DNA from: an uncultured Bacteroidota bacterium | Lineage (GTDB): Bacteria > Bacteroidota > Bacteroidia > Bacteroidales > P3 | Direction of reading: 5' to 3' | NCBI GenBank assembly: GCA_902774395.1 | Contig: CACYIK010000011.1 | Location: 92,450-156,449, forward strand | Length of the DNA stretch: 64,000 nucleotides | Shown: positions 24,550 through 32,958 of the stretch, piece after piece | Position numbering within the stretch: position 1 is the stretch's first letter | Layout: every line of letters begins with the position of its first letter | Notes under the pieces: generated by a model | Databases searched by the model: none | What the model saw: the letters and a program-made list of their open reading frames with translations, nothing else | Told to the model about the DNA's origin: nothing | Program-made: the position numbers and the translations under genes

Positions 24550-24790
24550 TTCTAATTGAAAAATGAGAATTGAAAATTGAAAAATATTTCTTTTCTCATC
24601 CTTCCTTTTCTCTCGAAAGCGGGTGCAAAAGTACAAACATTTTTCGGACTGGCAAAACTTTTTTTAATGGAAAGAGAAAAATCGAAAATTGAAAATTGAC
24701 AGTCAGCTTGTTAGGATTGTAAAAAATATTTGTTCCGATGCATTTTTATGCTGCAATTTTCAATTTTCGATTTCCAATTTTTCGATTTTT
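24550..24790. repeat. AATTGAAAATTGAAA-type repeats flanking the tRNA promoter
   Basis: Degenerate tandem copies of AATTGAAAA occur at 24555-24585 and 24685-24705, and the reverse-complement form CAATTTTCAATTTTCGA at 24750-24790 just before the end of the next gene. The same family appears at 23677-23714, 32815-32850, 50830-50870 and 52060-52095. Confidence 0.8.
24626..24656 (-). promoter_or_regulatory. Promoter of the tRNA-Leu pair
   Basis: Minus strand TTTG (24653-24656), 19-base spacer, TACTTTTG (24626-24633): an exact match to the Bacteroidetes vegetative consensus. Transcription would start about 70 bases before tRNA-Leu(GAG). Confidence 0.85.
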
Positions 24791-27700
24791 AGTCGATGTC
24801 GTCGGGGTGTGCGGAACGGTTGAAGGAGGTGAGCCACTTGGAGACGTAGTTGCTGACGTTGCCTACGTGGTAGAAGAAGGTGCCGAGGCCCTCTTTGGAT
24901 ACCTTGCGCTGGTCGAGAGAGAGGGCTTTGATCTGGTCGTCCCATGTGCCCACGGAGCTGTAGATGGTGAGGTCCTGCGACGTGAAGTCGTAGTAGAAGA
25001 AGTACCAGTGGTCCTTGGCGGCTTCGACATAGAGCTTGAGCTTCTGATTGCCTTTCTCCATATAGAGCTGAGCCTTGACGTTGACGGTGACACCCAGCGG
25101 GGTGCCGCCGACACCCACCAGGCCGACTTTGCCTTCGCACCAGAGACCCAACAGTGGGTTGTGCTGCCAGCGGATGTTGTCGAAGAGCAGCATGGAGCGC
25201 ATGGGCGCGGGTATTTCGGTGAGGACACCCGAGGTGCTGTACATGGCGTAGACGGCGCCGCCTTTGTCTGCACCGAGGTGGTGCATGAGGGCGTGGCGCA
25301 TCTCGGCATTGGTGGTCATGCCCACGGGGGTGAGACGCAGCTCGTTCTTGAGGTTGGCGGCCAGGGCGCTGACGACGCTGTTGTCCAGGGGGAAGTCGAC
25401 GCCGAAGACGGTGACGAGTTGGTCGTCCTTGTCGTCGCGGATGCCGAGGGTGGAGGTGCCGTAGGCGTAGAGTGAGGCCTGCGTTTTGCGGCGAGCAAAG
25501 TTCATGGGGCCTTCGCCCTCGATGCGGCAGTCGGTGGTGGAGAGGGTGAGGAAGGGTGCCACGATGCCGTCGGGGTCGGCGACCTTGGCTTCGGAGCTAA
25601 TCATATATTCTTTACGGTCGCCGAGGTAGGTGAGCACGCCGTAGGCTTTGAGGAGCTCGTTGTCGGCCACCTTCTCGTTGGTGAGGAAGGCGGCATGGGG
25701 CAGCAGCGTGGTCTTGTCCATGAGGATAGATGCGGTGATGCGGCGACCTTTCCAGTCGGTAGGATCCTCGGGCACGGTGACATGTACGTGGTCCGGGTCG
25801 GTGTAGCCCGAGTAGGCCAGCAGGGCCAGCTGCTCCTGCGGCAGGCAGGGTTGTATGAGACGCACGCCGCCCTCGAACCAGGGCCAGCGGTGGTTGCCCT
25901 CGAGGCGCACCTTGCCGGCGAAGCCGAAGGCCGAGCTGAGGGTGAAGGAAGCCTCGTCGGCGATGTTGCCGCGGGCCACGGTGATACCGTTCTGCACGGT
26001 GATGTCCTCGAAGTGGATCTTCTGCGTCTTCTGCTGGTCGTTGTGGAAGGTGTAGTCGCCTTTGCCGGTGAAACTGTCGGAGCCTTTGACCTGGAGGTCG
26101 GCGGCGGTGATATAGTGGTAGGCGCTGTCGCGGTTGAAGAGGAGCTGCGCCTTGTGGAGCTCGCGCATCTCGCCACCCTTGCTGACATGCACGGTGTCGG
26201 CGCTGGGAACGATGGCGGCGTCGGCCACATGGAGCACATAGGTGCCGGTGCTCTTGAGTTCGCCGAGGTCATAGGCGTAGATGCTCTTCACGGCGTTGAA
26301 CGAGAGTTCTTTGCACTTGGGGTCTGTGCTCACGAAGCGTGCGCCCGGCAGGTCGTCGCCCTTGAGGAGGCGCATACGCACATCCATGGCGTCGAGACCC
26401 TCGGAGCTGTTGCGTGTCGAGTTGGACAGCTCGAGTTGCTGGGCCTGCATGTCCCAGGTGAAGAGGTCGGCATAGGCGCGGTATTTTATCATCTGCAGCT
26501 CGGTGGCCGAGGGGCCGCCGTTGCTCTGCAGCTCGGCGCGTTGGCTGTCGTAGTTGACGCTTGAGCGCACGTTGGTGGCGGTGAAGGCTGTGGTCTTGAA
26601 GCGGCGGCTGCGGAGGGTGAAGTTGCTGACTGAGGCATTCATCTCGCGCGGTGCCAGTGCGAAGTGCTGTGACACGAGGGTACCCTCGTGCACCTCGGCG
26701 GTACCGGCGGCGGAGGCGCCCTTGGGCATCAGTGCCACACGGCCGCGCAGCGCTGTCTCGCCGCGATACATCTTCAGGGCGTTACCTTTCTCCACCGTGG
26801 CCACGGCCATGGAGTCCTGATAGGGCAGCCAGTGCAGGTCGGTACGTCCACCCGCGATGTCGGGGAAGCCCTGCTCCTCGCGCACGTTGAAGGTGTCGGT
26901 GAGGGCCACCGTGGAGTCGGGCAGGAAGAGGAAGTCCTTCGACTTGGCGCGGGAGGCGAGGTAGTTCAGCTCGCCGCTGCCGCGCAGACCTGAGTGGTCG
27001 AGTTTGAGTTTCTTGGTGTAATGACCCTTGCCGCCGTAGGCCGGCAGGCCGCCGTCGGGTGTCTCGGTGCGGAAGCCCAGGTAGTAGTCCTTCTGCACAC
27101 GCAGCGGCTCCACGATGTCGGGGAAGATGCCACCGGAGGTCAGTACACCGTTGAACTGCAGGCTGTCGGTGACGAAGTCGGCTAGGCTGTTGATGGTGAA
27201 GGGGTGTAGCGTGTAGTAGAACTTCTCGCGCTTGTACTGTCCCTCCATGATACTCTTCGAGTCGTAGTAGACATAGCTGTTCTCCAGACTCTTGAAGATG
27301 GGGTATTCCTTGTTCTTTTTGAGGCCGCTGTGGTTGTCGGGACGGTCGACCTCGAGGGTGCCGACGAGGTTGCTCAGCGGCGTGCGCACCAGCTGCTCGT
27401 ACTTGTCGGGGTCTTGGAAGTCGGGCACATAGAACTCCAGACGCTCGATGGTGGGCATGTTGAAACTGAAGTTTTCGTAGCTGAAGTCGCAGTCCTTGAC
27501 TTTGAGGATGAACTTGCCCACGTCGATGCGGCCGTTGAAGTGAAGCGCGCGGTCGCGGCCCACGATGACTTTGCGGCCGGTGAGCGAGTCGGGGTAGACC
27601 ACCACGGCCTGGCTGTCGGAGACCACGAAGCTCTTCACACCGCGGATGATGAGCATGTTGTCCTCAAACTTCATGCGGGCATTGGTGCCGCCGGTGGTCG

Positions 27701-29363
27701 ACTCGAGGCTGATGGCGTCGAAGTCGTACTCCTTGTTTTTCGTCGCGGCTTTCTGGTAGTCCACCAGCTTGTCCTTCATCTTCACGCGTCCTGTAATGTC
27801 GTTGTAGCCCACCAGACCGTGGCGCGACAGGTTGTGTATCATCAGCATGGTCTGGCTGCGGTCGAGGCCGATGAAGTTGGAGAAGTCGTCGAGCGAGAAC
27901 TCGGAGCCGTTGGAACGGGTGAAGTTGTAGACGCGGTCGACGGGGCTCACCTGGTCGATGCCATTGATTTCACGATATTTGTTGTAGGTGTAGTAGTTGC
28001 TCGACTCGAAGGTGCAGGCGCTGTAGCCGCCCTCGGTGCCGAGGTTGGAGAAGAGCACCTCACCGCTCTCGACCTTCCACACGATGCTCTCGCTGTAGAT
28101 GTCGAGGTTATGGTAGCTGTCGTTGTAGGGGCTGTAGAAGTTGCGCTTGGAGTCGTTGACGAGCGCCACCTGCTTCTCGGCGGGCGCATAGCGCACGGTG
28201 ATGCCGGTGTTGCTGATGGAGTCGTCCTCGCCCACGTAGAGGCTCACGGAGGCGTTCTCGGCGGTGAGTTGTGTGGGGGTGAGGGTGATCTTCAGCGAGC
28301 TCACGGCCAGCTGCTTGTGGCCGTCGCGGTTGAAGAGGAGCGTGGCAGGGTGTTTGCTCGAGGCGGTGATGAACTTGGCGCCGTTGATCATGAAGCTGCC
28401 GCTATAGTCTACGCCGGGCATGATGTCCTTCATCACGAAGTCGCGCTGGCGGCTGCGGAAGCGCGGGTAGCTGTATTTCTCGGGGGCCATGGCGTTGCTC
28501 AGGGCTTCCTCCACGCGTCCGACGATAGGACTGGAGAAATAGGCCGTATGGACGAACATCACGGAGTCGGCCTTGAACTTGGGCAGCTTGGTCTCGGCCT
28601 TGTAGCGGCCGAGGTCGGCGTAGCACTCGTCGGCCTTGAGGCCTGTGCGCGACCAGTCGAGGCGGCCGCCGTTGCCGCGCCAGAGGTTGTCCTTGTAGTC
28701 GTACTCACCTGTGGTGCCGTGGATGACGCCGTGGTCCTTGGCCGAAGAGTAGTGCAGGTCGGCAGGGCTGTCGAACCACACCGAGGGTACCTCTTTCTTC
28801 ACTCCCAGGCGGAAGGCGGTGCCTTTCTCGAAACGCCACTCGCAGCTGCTCGAGCGGTAGAGCAGACGCTCTTCTTGCAGCTGGGCGCAGAAGTCTACAT
28901 ATTCGATGATGCCCTTGCTCTTCACCCCTTTCTTCTTCAGGGCTTCGAGACTCTCGACATAGCCGTCGAGGTTGGTGCCGCCGTCGGCGGTGGCGAAGGT
29001 GGTGAGCATCTGCGTCAGCGAGCTCAGCTCGGGGTTGCCCTTCATCTTCAGCTTGGCGGCATAAGCGTAGAAGTCCGTCAGACGCTCCTGCATGGGCGTG
29101 GCCATGCCTTCATAGACGGGCTTGAAGGCTTTGATGATCTTTGTGTTCTCCTTCTGCTTGTCGCTGGCCGAAGTGCTCTTGTTCATGTATTCCAACAACT
29201 GGTCGGGGAGTCCTTCGGTGGTGAACTCCACGGCTTTTCCCTTCTGTGCCTGAGCCGGGGTGAAGGGTGAAAGGAGAAAGGTGAAAATCAGGGAGAGAAT
29301 GATCAGGGAGTGAAAGGGAGTGAGAGAGAGTGAATGGGAGTGAAAGGACAAATGCTTTTTCAT
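24789..29363 (-). CDS. Very large exported protein of unknown function
   Basis: 1524 residues. The N-terminus MKKHL is followed by a hydrophobic stretch ending SPFTPAQAQKG, a probable Sec signal peptide with cleavage after AQA. The stretch SFHSHSLSLTPFHSLIIL is encoded by GTGAAAGGGAGTGAGAG repeats (29268-29345). The first ~150 mature residues look helical. The remaining ~1300 are rich in short beta-type strands with recurring 'F..V.D..I..NG.I.VGKF..KV.D..F' phrases (for example GRDRALHFNGRIDVGKFILK). The sequence ends FNRSAHPDDID, and I see no membrane barrel signature or sorting domain. I do not recognise the family; periplasmic or outer-membrane-inner-leaflet location is an inference from the signal peptide and beta character. 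It has its own TATTTTTG -7 element at 29409-29416. Confidence 0.8.
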   Translation of the reverse strand: MKKHLSFHSHSLSLTPFHSLIILSLIFTFLLSPFTPAQAQKGKAVEFTTEGLPDQLLEYMNKSTSASDKQKENTKIIKAFKPVYEGMATPMQERLTDFYAYAAKLKMKGNPELSSLTQMLTTFATADGGTNLDGYVESLEALKKKGVKSKGIIEYVDFCAQLQEERLLYRSSSCEWRFEKGTAFRLGVKKEVPSVWFDSPADLHYSSAKDHGVIHGTTGEYDYKDNLWRGNGGRLDWSRTGLKADECYADLGRYKAETKLPKFKADSVMFVHTAYFSSPIVGRVEEALSNAMAPEKYSYPRFRSRQRDFVMKDIMPGVDYSGSFMINGAKFITASSKHPATLLFNRDGHKQLAVSSLKITLTPTQLTAENASVSLYVGEDDSISNTGITVRYAPAEKQVALVNDSKRNFYSPYNDSYHNLDIYSESIVWKVESGEVLFSNLGTEGGYSACTFESSNYYTYNKYREINGIDQVSPVDRVYNFTRSNGSEFSLDDFSNFIGLDRSQTMLMIHNLSRHGLVGYNDITGRVKMKDKLVDYQKAATKNKEYDFDAISLESTTGGTNARMKFEDNMLIIRGVKSFVVSDSQAVVVYPDSLTGRKVIVGRDRALHFNGRIDVGKFILKVKDCDFSYENFSFNMPTIERLEFYVPDFQDPDKYEQLVRTPLSNLVGTLEVDRPDNHSGLKKNKEYPIFKSLENSYVYYDSKSIMEGQYKREKFYYTLHPFTINSLADFVTDSLQFNGVLTSGGIFPDIVEPLRVQKDYYLGFRTETPDGGLPAYGGKGHYTKKLKLDHSGLRGSGELNYLASRAKSKDFLFLPDSTVALTDTFNVREEQGFPDIAGGRTDLHWLPYQDSMAVATVEKGNALKMYRGETALRGRVALMPKGASAAGTAEVHEGTLVSQHFALAPREMNASVSNFTLRSRRFKTTAFTATNVRSSVNYDSQRAELQSNGGPSATELQMIKYRAYADLFTWDMQAQQLELSNSTRNSSEGLDAMDVRMRLLKGDDLPGARFVSTDPKCKELSFNAVKSIYAYDLGELKSTGTYVLHVADAAIVPSADTVHVSKGGEMRELHKAQLLFNRDSAYHYITAADLQVKGSDSFTGKGDYTFHNDQQKTQKIHFEDITVQNGITVARGNIADEASFTLSSAFGFAGKVRLEGNHRWPWFEGGVRLIQPCLPQEQLALLAYSGYTDPDHVHVTVPEDPTDWKGRRITASILMDKTTLLPHAAFLTNEKVADNELLKAYGVLTYLGDRKEYMISSEAKVADPDGIVAPFLTLSTTDCRIEGEGPMNFARRKTQASLYAYGTSTLGIRDDKDDQLVTVFGVDFPLDNSVVSALAANLKNELRLTPVGMTTNAEMRHALMHHLGADKGGAVYAMYSTSGVLTEIPAPMRSMLLFDNIRWQHNPLLGLWCEGKVGLVGVGGTPLGVTVNVKAQLYMEKGNQKLKLYVEAAKDHWYFFYYDFTSQDLTIYSSVGTWDDQIKALSLDQRKVSKEGLGTFFYHVGNVSNYVSKWLTSFNRSAHPDDID

Positions 29364-29408
29364 TGTGTGTATGTTTTAACGCGTTATTTTTCTTTATATT
29401 TCAAACTG

Positions 29409-29416
29409 CAAAAATA
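29409..29416 (-). promoter_or_regulatory. -7 element before the 1524-residue protein
   Basis: CAAAAATA reads TATTTTTG on the minus strand, 46 bases before the start codon. The position for the -33 box falls inside a 14-bp perfect hairpin (29423-29452) and does not match TTTG. Confidence 0.55.
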
Positions 29417-29422
29417 CAGCAA

Positions 29423-29452
29423 TTCCGCCACATGGAACTCCATGTGGCGGAA
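29423..29452 (-). terminator. 14-bp hairpin after prfA
   Basis: TTCCGCCACATGGA (29423-29436) pairs perfectly with 29439-29452 around a 2-base minimal loop (4 when the closing pair opens). It lies between the prfA stop and the next gene's -7 element. On the minus strand it is followed by TTGCTGTATTTTTG, a broken T-run, so it may act as a terminator for prfA that also covers the next promoter. Confidence 0.55.
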
Positions 29453-29523
29453 AAGTTATCAAAAGCCAAATGTTTATTATGTATTGGCTTAATTCCTTGA
29501 CTACTGTCTACTTAATTGCTTTT

Positions 29524-30594
29524 TTAGCCCACCGAGGCCTTGAGCTTCTCGGCGTTCTCGGCGAGCTGGAGGGCTTCGATGCAGTCTTCGATGTCGCCGT
29601 CCATGAAGGCGGGGAGGTTGTGCATGCTCCAGCCGATGCGGTGGTCGGTGACGCGGCTCTGGGGGTAGTTGTAAGTGCGCACCTTCTCGCTGCGGTCGCC
29701 CGTGGCCACCATGGTCTTGCGCTTGCTGGAAAGCTCCTCCATATATTTGTTGTACTCGCGCTCGTAGAGGCGGGTGCGGAGGATGCTGATGGCTTTCTCC
29801 TTGTTCTTGATCTGGCTCTTCTGGTCCTGCATGGAGACCACGATGCCGGTGGGGATATGGGTCAGACGGACGGCGCTGTAGGTGGTGTTCACGCACTGGC
29901 CGCCGGGGCCGGAGGCGCAGAAGGTGTCGATACGCACGTCGCTCATGTTCAGCTCGACGTCGAACTCCTCGGCTTCGGGCAGCACCACCACGCCGGCGGC
30001 GCTGGTGTGGATGCGCCCTTGCGTCTCGGTGGCGGGGACACGCTGCACGCGGTGCACGCCGCTCTCGTATTTCAGCAGGCCGTAGGCGCCGTCGCCGGTG
30101 ACGGAGAACGAGATGTCCTTGTAGCCACCCGAGGTGCCTTCGTTGAAGTCGTTGATTTCTATCTTCCAGTGCTTCTTCTCACAGAAGCGGGTATACATGC
30201 GGAAGAGGTCGCCGGCGAAGATGCAGGCCTCGTCGCCGCCCGTGCCGCCGCGGATCTCCACCACGGCGTTCTTCGAGTCGGTGGGGTCGGCGGGAATGAG
30301 GAGCAGACGGATGTCGTCCTCCATGGGCTCGCGGCGCTCTTGGGCGGCGGTGAGCTCCTCCTTGGCCATCTCGCGCAACTCGGGGTCTTTCTCGGTCTCG
30401 AGCAGTTCCTTGCACTCGGCGATGGTGTCCAACAAGGACTTGTACTCGTGGTAGGCTTTCACCACGGGCTGCAGGTCCTTGTAGTCCTTCGACAATTTCA
30501 CATAACGTTTCATGTCCGCAGTGACTTGCGGATCGTTCATCTGCTGTTCAATCTCCTGATAACGAGCGTATATGGCTTCTAACTTGTCTAACAT
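29524..30594 (-). CDS. prfA: Peptide chain release factor 1
   Basis: Releases the nascent chain at UAA and UAG. The 356-residue protein shows the tripeptide anticodon region RVPATETQGRIHTSA (PAT) and the catalytic GGQ in ASGPGGQCVNTT, followed by the C-terminal RTYNYPQSRVTDHRIGW block. Full length for the family. A TAATTTTG -7 element (30603-30610, minus strand) lies 9 bases before the start and overlaps the flippase stop. Confidence 0.97.
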   Translation of the reverse strand: MLDKLEAIYARYQEIEQQMNDPQVTADMKRYVKLSKDYKDLQPVVKAYHEYKSLLDTIAECKELLETEKDPELREMAKEELTAAQERREPMEDDIRLLLIPADPTDSKNAVVEIRGGTGGDEACIFAGDLFRMYTRFCEKKHWKIEINDFNEGTSGGYKDISFSVTGDGAYGLLKYESGVHRVQRVPATETQGRIHTSAAGVVVLPEAEEFDVELNMSDVRIDTFCASGPGGQCVNTTYSAVRLTHIPTGIVVSMQDQKSQIKNKEKAISILRTRLYEREYNKYMEELSSKRKTMVATGDRSEKVRTYNYPQSRVTDHRIGWSMHNLPAFMDGDIEDCIEALQLAENAEKLKASVG

Positions 30595-30607
30595 AGCGGT
30601 TGCAAAA

Positions 30608-32098
30608 TTACAACTTTTTTTTGAATTTGAGGAGAAGTCGGTTGACAGTGGGGGAGACGTTCCACAGGATGACGGCGGTGGCGGCGAGGGAGCTGAGGAC
30701 GGCGGTCTTGAGGATGGCGCCGAGTATGACGTTTAGATTCATGGCAGGGGTAAGCCACTGGTTCCAAGCCCAATCGAGCGCTAGCAGGGCGGCGATAATC
30801 ACCACGATTTTCAGCTGCCCACGGGAGAAGATGTTGACCTTGAGGCGCCACCACAGATAGCTGTGCAACAGCGTGAAGTAGAGCAGGTAAGAGCAGAGGG
30901 TGGCATAGGCGGCACCGTTGATGCCCATGGCCTCGATAAAGAGGTTGTTGAAGACGATGGCCGTGAGGGTGAGCACGGCGATAAAGGGTAGTCCGCGAGA
31001 GTAGTAGCGCGAGAAGTTCAGTATGTCGGTCCCTACCGAGAAGGAGGAGTTGATGACCTTGGACATGCCCAGGATGAACACCACGCTCACGCCGCCAATA
31101 AAATCTTCGCCGTTGGGGATGACGGCAAAAAGAGCGTCGATATTAATCCATATCACGTAGAAAATCAGCAGGCTTACGAGGAACTGGTGCAGGCTCACCT
31201 GGCGTGCGAGGCGGTTGACTTCGTTCCAGTCGTTCTCCTTGACGGCGGTGGCGATGACCGGCCGCGAGATGGCGCCCAATGACCGATAGGGCACCTCGAC
31301 CACGTTGGCGATGTAGGAGGCGATGGTGTAGACTCCCGTCAGGGCAAGCCCCGCTTTGGCTCCGAGGAAGAGGGTATTGAAGAGCGGGATATTGCCCGCC
31401 AGCGCCACGGCGGTCATATACAACGTATATCGTCCAATCTCTTTCAGGCGGTCGCGCGTGAGGAAATGGCGGTCGATGCGGAACGAGATATGGCCTAGGG
31501 TGAAGAGATAGAAGATGTTGAGCAGCATGGCCAGGCCGTAGCTGCCGCAGAACATCCAGACGAAGGTGTCGATGGTGATGAGGTCGAAGCCGTAGAGCAG
31601 GTAGGCCGCCAGATTGAAGAGGCGGATGCCCACCTCGCGCACCAGTTTGGGTACCGTGATGCGCATCAGCACCGATGCATTGGTTTCGAACACACCCAGA
31701 TAGAGCGCGAAGAAGGTCAGCATCGGCAGCAGGTAGAAGTAGTCGGCCAGCAGCGGGGCGTTCTTTGAATAGACCGCCAGCAGCGGTTCCCTGAAAATCA
31801 GGAACGCCAGTGCGAACAGCATGAATCCCGCCAGAGGCAGCAGCAGGCTCAATCCGAAGATGCCGTGATTGTCACGGCCGTCTTTGAACCACGGGAAGAA
31901 CTTGACAATTGACGAGCTGGTACCCATGGCGGCCAGCGTCGAGAAGAGCGTCGCTGCGTCGACCATCACACGCGTCAGGCCGATTTCTTCCTGTGTCAGG
32001 TATTTTGTCAGCACAAAGAACGACACGAAGAAACCGATGGCCACCCCTAGGTAGTTGGCCATCGCCCCTTTGATGCTCTGTCGTGCTATCACTCCCAT
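30608..32098 (-). CDS. Oligosaccharide flippase (MATE/MOP superfamily)
   Basis: 496-residue polytopic membrane protein with about 14 spans, beginning MGVIARQSIKGAMANYLGVA and carrying the early TKYLTQEEIGLTRVMVDAA loop typical of Wzx/polysaccharide-biosynthesis flippases. It probably moves lipid-linked sugars across the inner membrane. No glycosyltransferase genes lie next to it, so the cargo cannot be named. Divergent from the small exported protein at 32241. Confidence 0.88.
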   Translation of the reverse strand: MGVIARQSIKGAMANYLGVAIGFFVSFFVLTKYLTQEEIGLTRVMVDAATLFSTLAAMGTSSSIVKFFPWFKDGRDNHGIFGLSLLLPLAGFMLFALAFLIFREPLLAVYSKNAPLLADYFYLLPMLTFFALYLGVFETNASVLMRITVPKLVREVGIRLFNLAAYLLYGFDLITIDTFVWMFCGSYGLAMLLNIFYLFTLGHISFRIDRHFLTRDRLKEIGRYTLYMTAVALAGNIPLFNTLFLGAKAGLALTGVYTIASYIANVVEVPYRSLGAISRPVIATAVKENDWNEVNRLARQVSLHQFLVSLLIFYVIWINIDALFAVIPNGEDFIGGVSVVFILGMSKVINSSFSVGTDILNFSRYYSRGLPFIAVLTLTAIVFNNLFIEAMGINGAAYATLCSYLLYFTLLHSYLWWRLKVNIFSRGQLKIVVIIAALLALDWAWNQWLTPAMNLNVILGAILKTAVLSSLAATAVILWNVSPTVNRLLLKFKKKL

Positions 32099-32198
32099 AC
32101 GAATCCATATAACACCAAAAACACCCTTTTATTGTGTCTCCGGACAGAAAATGCGTTGGCTTTTTTGATATTTTTCTTCCTATTCAGAAATTATTTCG

Positions 32199-32206
32199 TA
32201 TTTTTG
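32199..32206 (+). promoter_or_regulatory. -7 element before the small exported protein
   Basis: TATTTTTG matches TAnnTTTG and lies 35 bases before the start codon at 32241; the -33 box is weak. Confidence 0.55.
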
Positions 32207-32240
32207 CAATCTCTAAACCCTTTAAAACCGTCTACGCCCC

Positions 32241-32801
32241 ATGAAGAAATATCTCCTCTTTGTCTTAGTCTCTCTCTTCTCACTGCCTGTCTCGCTTTCC
32301 GCCCAGGAACTGGTGGGCTCCACGCGCACCCTCGAGGCCGCGCAGCGCCAACATGCCGACAAGCTGAAGCAGAAGGGCATTCTCGAGCTGATAGGCACCT
32401 GCCAGGCCGCCGGTACCCGTGAAGGCCGTCAGGGTGTCAAGGCCGACGCGGCGCAGCGCTATTCCGACGCCTGTGCCTCGCAGACGGCGGCATGGGTCAA
32501 GGCCGACAAGAAAGCGGCCTACAGCGATGCCGAACTCCGCGAGTTTGACCTCCTGCAGAACGTCTACCGTGCCTACCTCAAGGATATCATCCAGGACGAG
32601 ATGGTGCTCTCCTACATGGTCCGCGAGAGGCTCAAGGAAGGCAGCGAATACCGTGGCTATTTCACCCTCGACGAGGAGGCCGCCTCGCGTCTGCGACTCC
32701 AGGCATTAGAGAAGATGCCGCAGGAGACCACCGCCGCCAAGAAATGGGTGCTCAAAGCCTCCTCATTCGTCAACCAGAAGGTGGTGGTCAGCGGGCAGTA
32801 G
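32241..32801 (+). CDS. Small exported protein of unknown function
   Basis: 186 residues with a clear signal peptide (MKKYLLFVLVSLFSLPVSLSAQ, cleavage after SAQ likely). The mature part is helical and charged, with no cysteines apart from two (TCQAAG, DACASQ), and ends VLKASSFVNQKVVVSGQ. I do not recognise the family. It stands alone between the flippase (divergent) and the EF-G paralogue. Its codon use matches the neighbouring chromosome. Confidence 0.8.
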   Translation: MKKYLLFVLVSLFSLPVSLSAQELVGSTRTLEAAQRQHADKLKQKGILELIGTCQAAGTREGRQGVKADAAQRYSDACASQTAAWVKADKKAAYSDAELREFDLLQNVYRAYLKDIIQDEMVLSYMVRERLKEGSEYRGYFTLDEEAASRLRLQALEKMPQETTAAKKWVLKASSFVNQKVVVSGQ

Positions 32802-32859
32802 GAGGTGAGATTTTTTTCAAAATTTTCATTTTTCAACTCTCAATTTTCAATTTTATTTG

Positions 32860-32867
32860 TATCTTTG
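32860..32867 (+). promoter_or_regulatory. -7 element of the EF-G paralogue, with 5' UTR hairpin
   Basis: TATCTTTG lies 92 bases before the start codon. The leader contains a 9-bp stem, GTCTTCGGA (32882-32890) with TCCGGAGAC (32896-32904), loop ACCCC. No TTTG at the ideal -33 position. Confidence 0.55.
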
Positions 32868-32958
32868 CCGTCTCGTTTCGTGTCTTCGGAACCCCTCCGG
32901 AGACGCGGAATTTCTTAACAATGAATGAAATAAAAAATAAAATAAATAAAAAGTAACA

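Noticed and set aside
27330..29270. 646-codon + strand frame opposite the 1524-residue protein
   Set aside because: Val/Glu/Ala-rich shadow composition and no start signals; the minus-strand frame has a signal peptide and a promoter.
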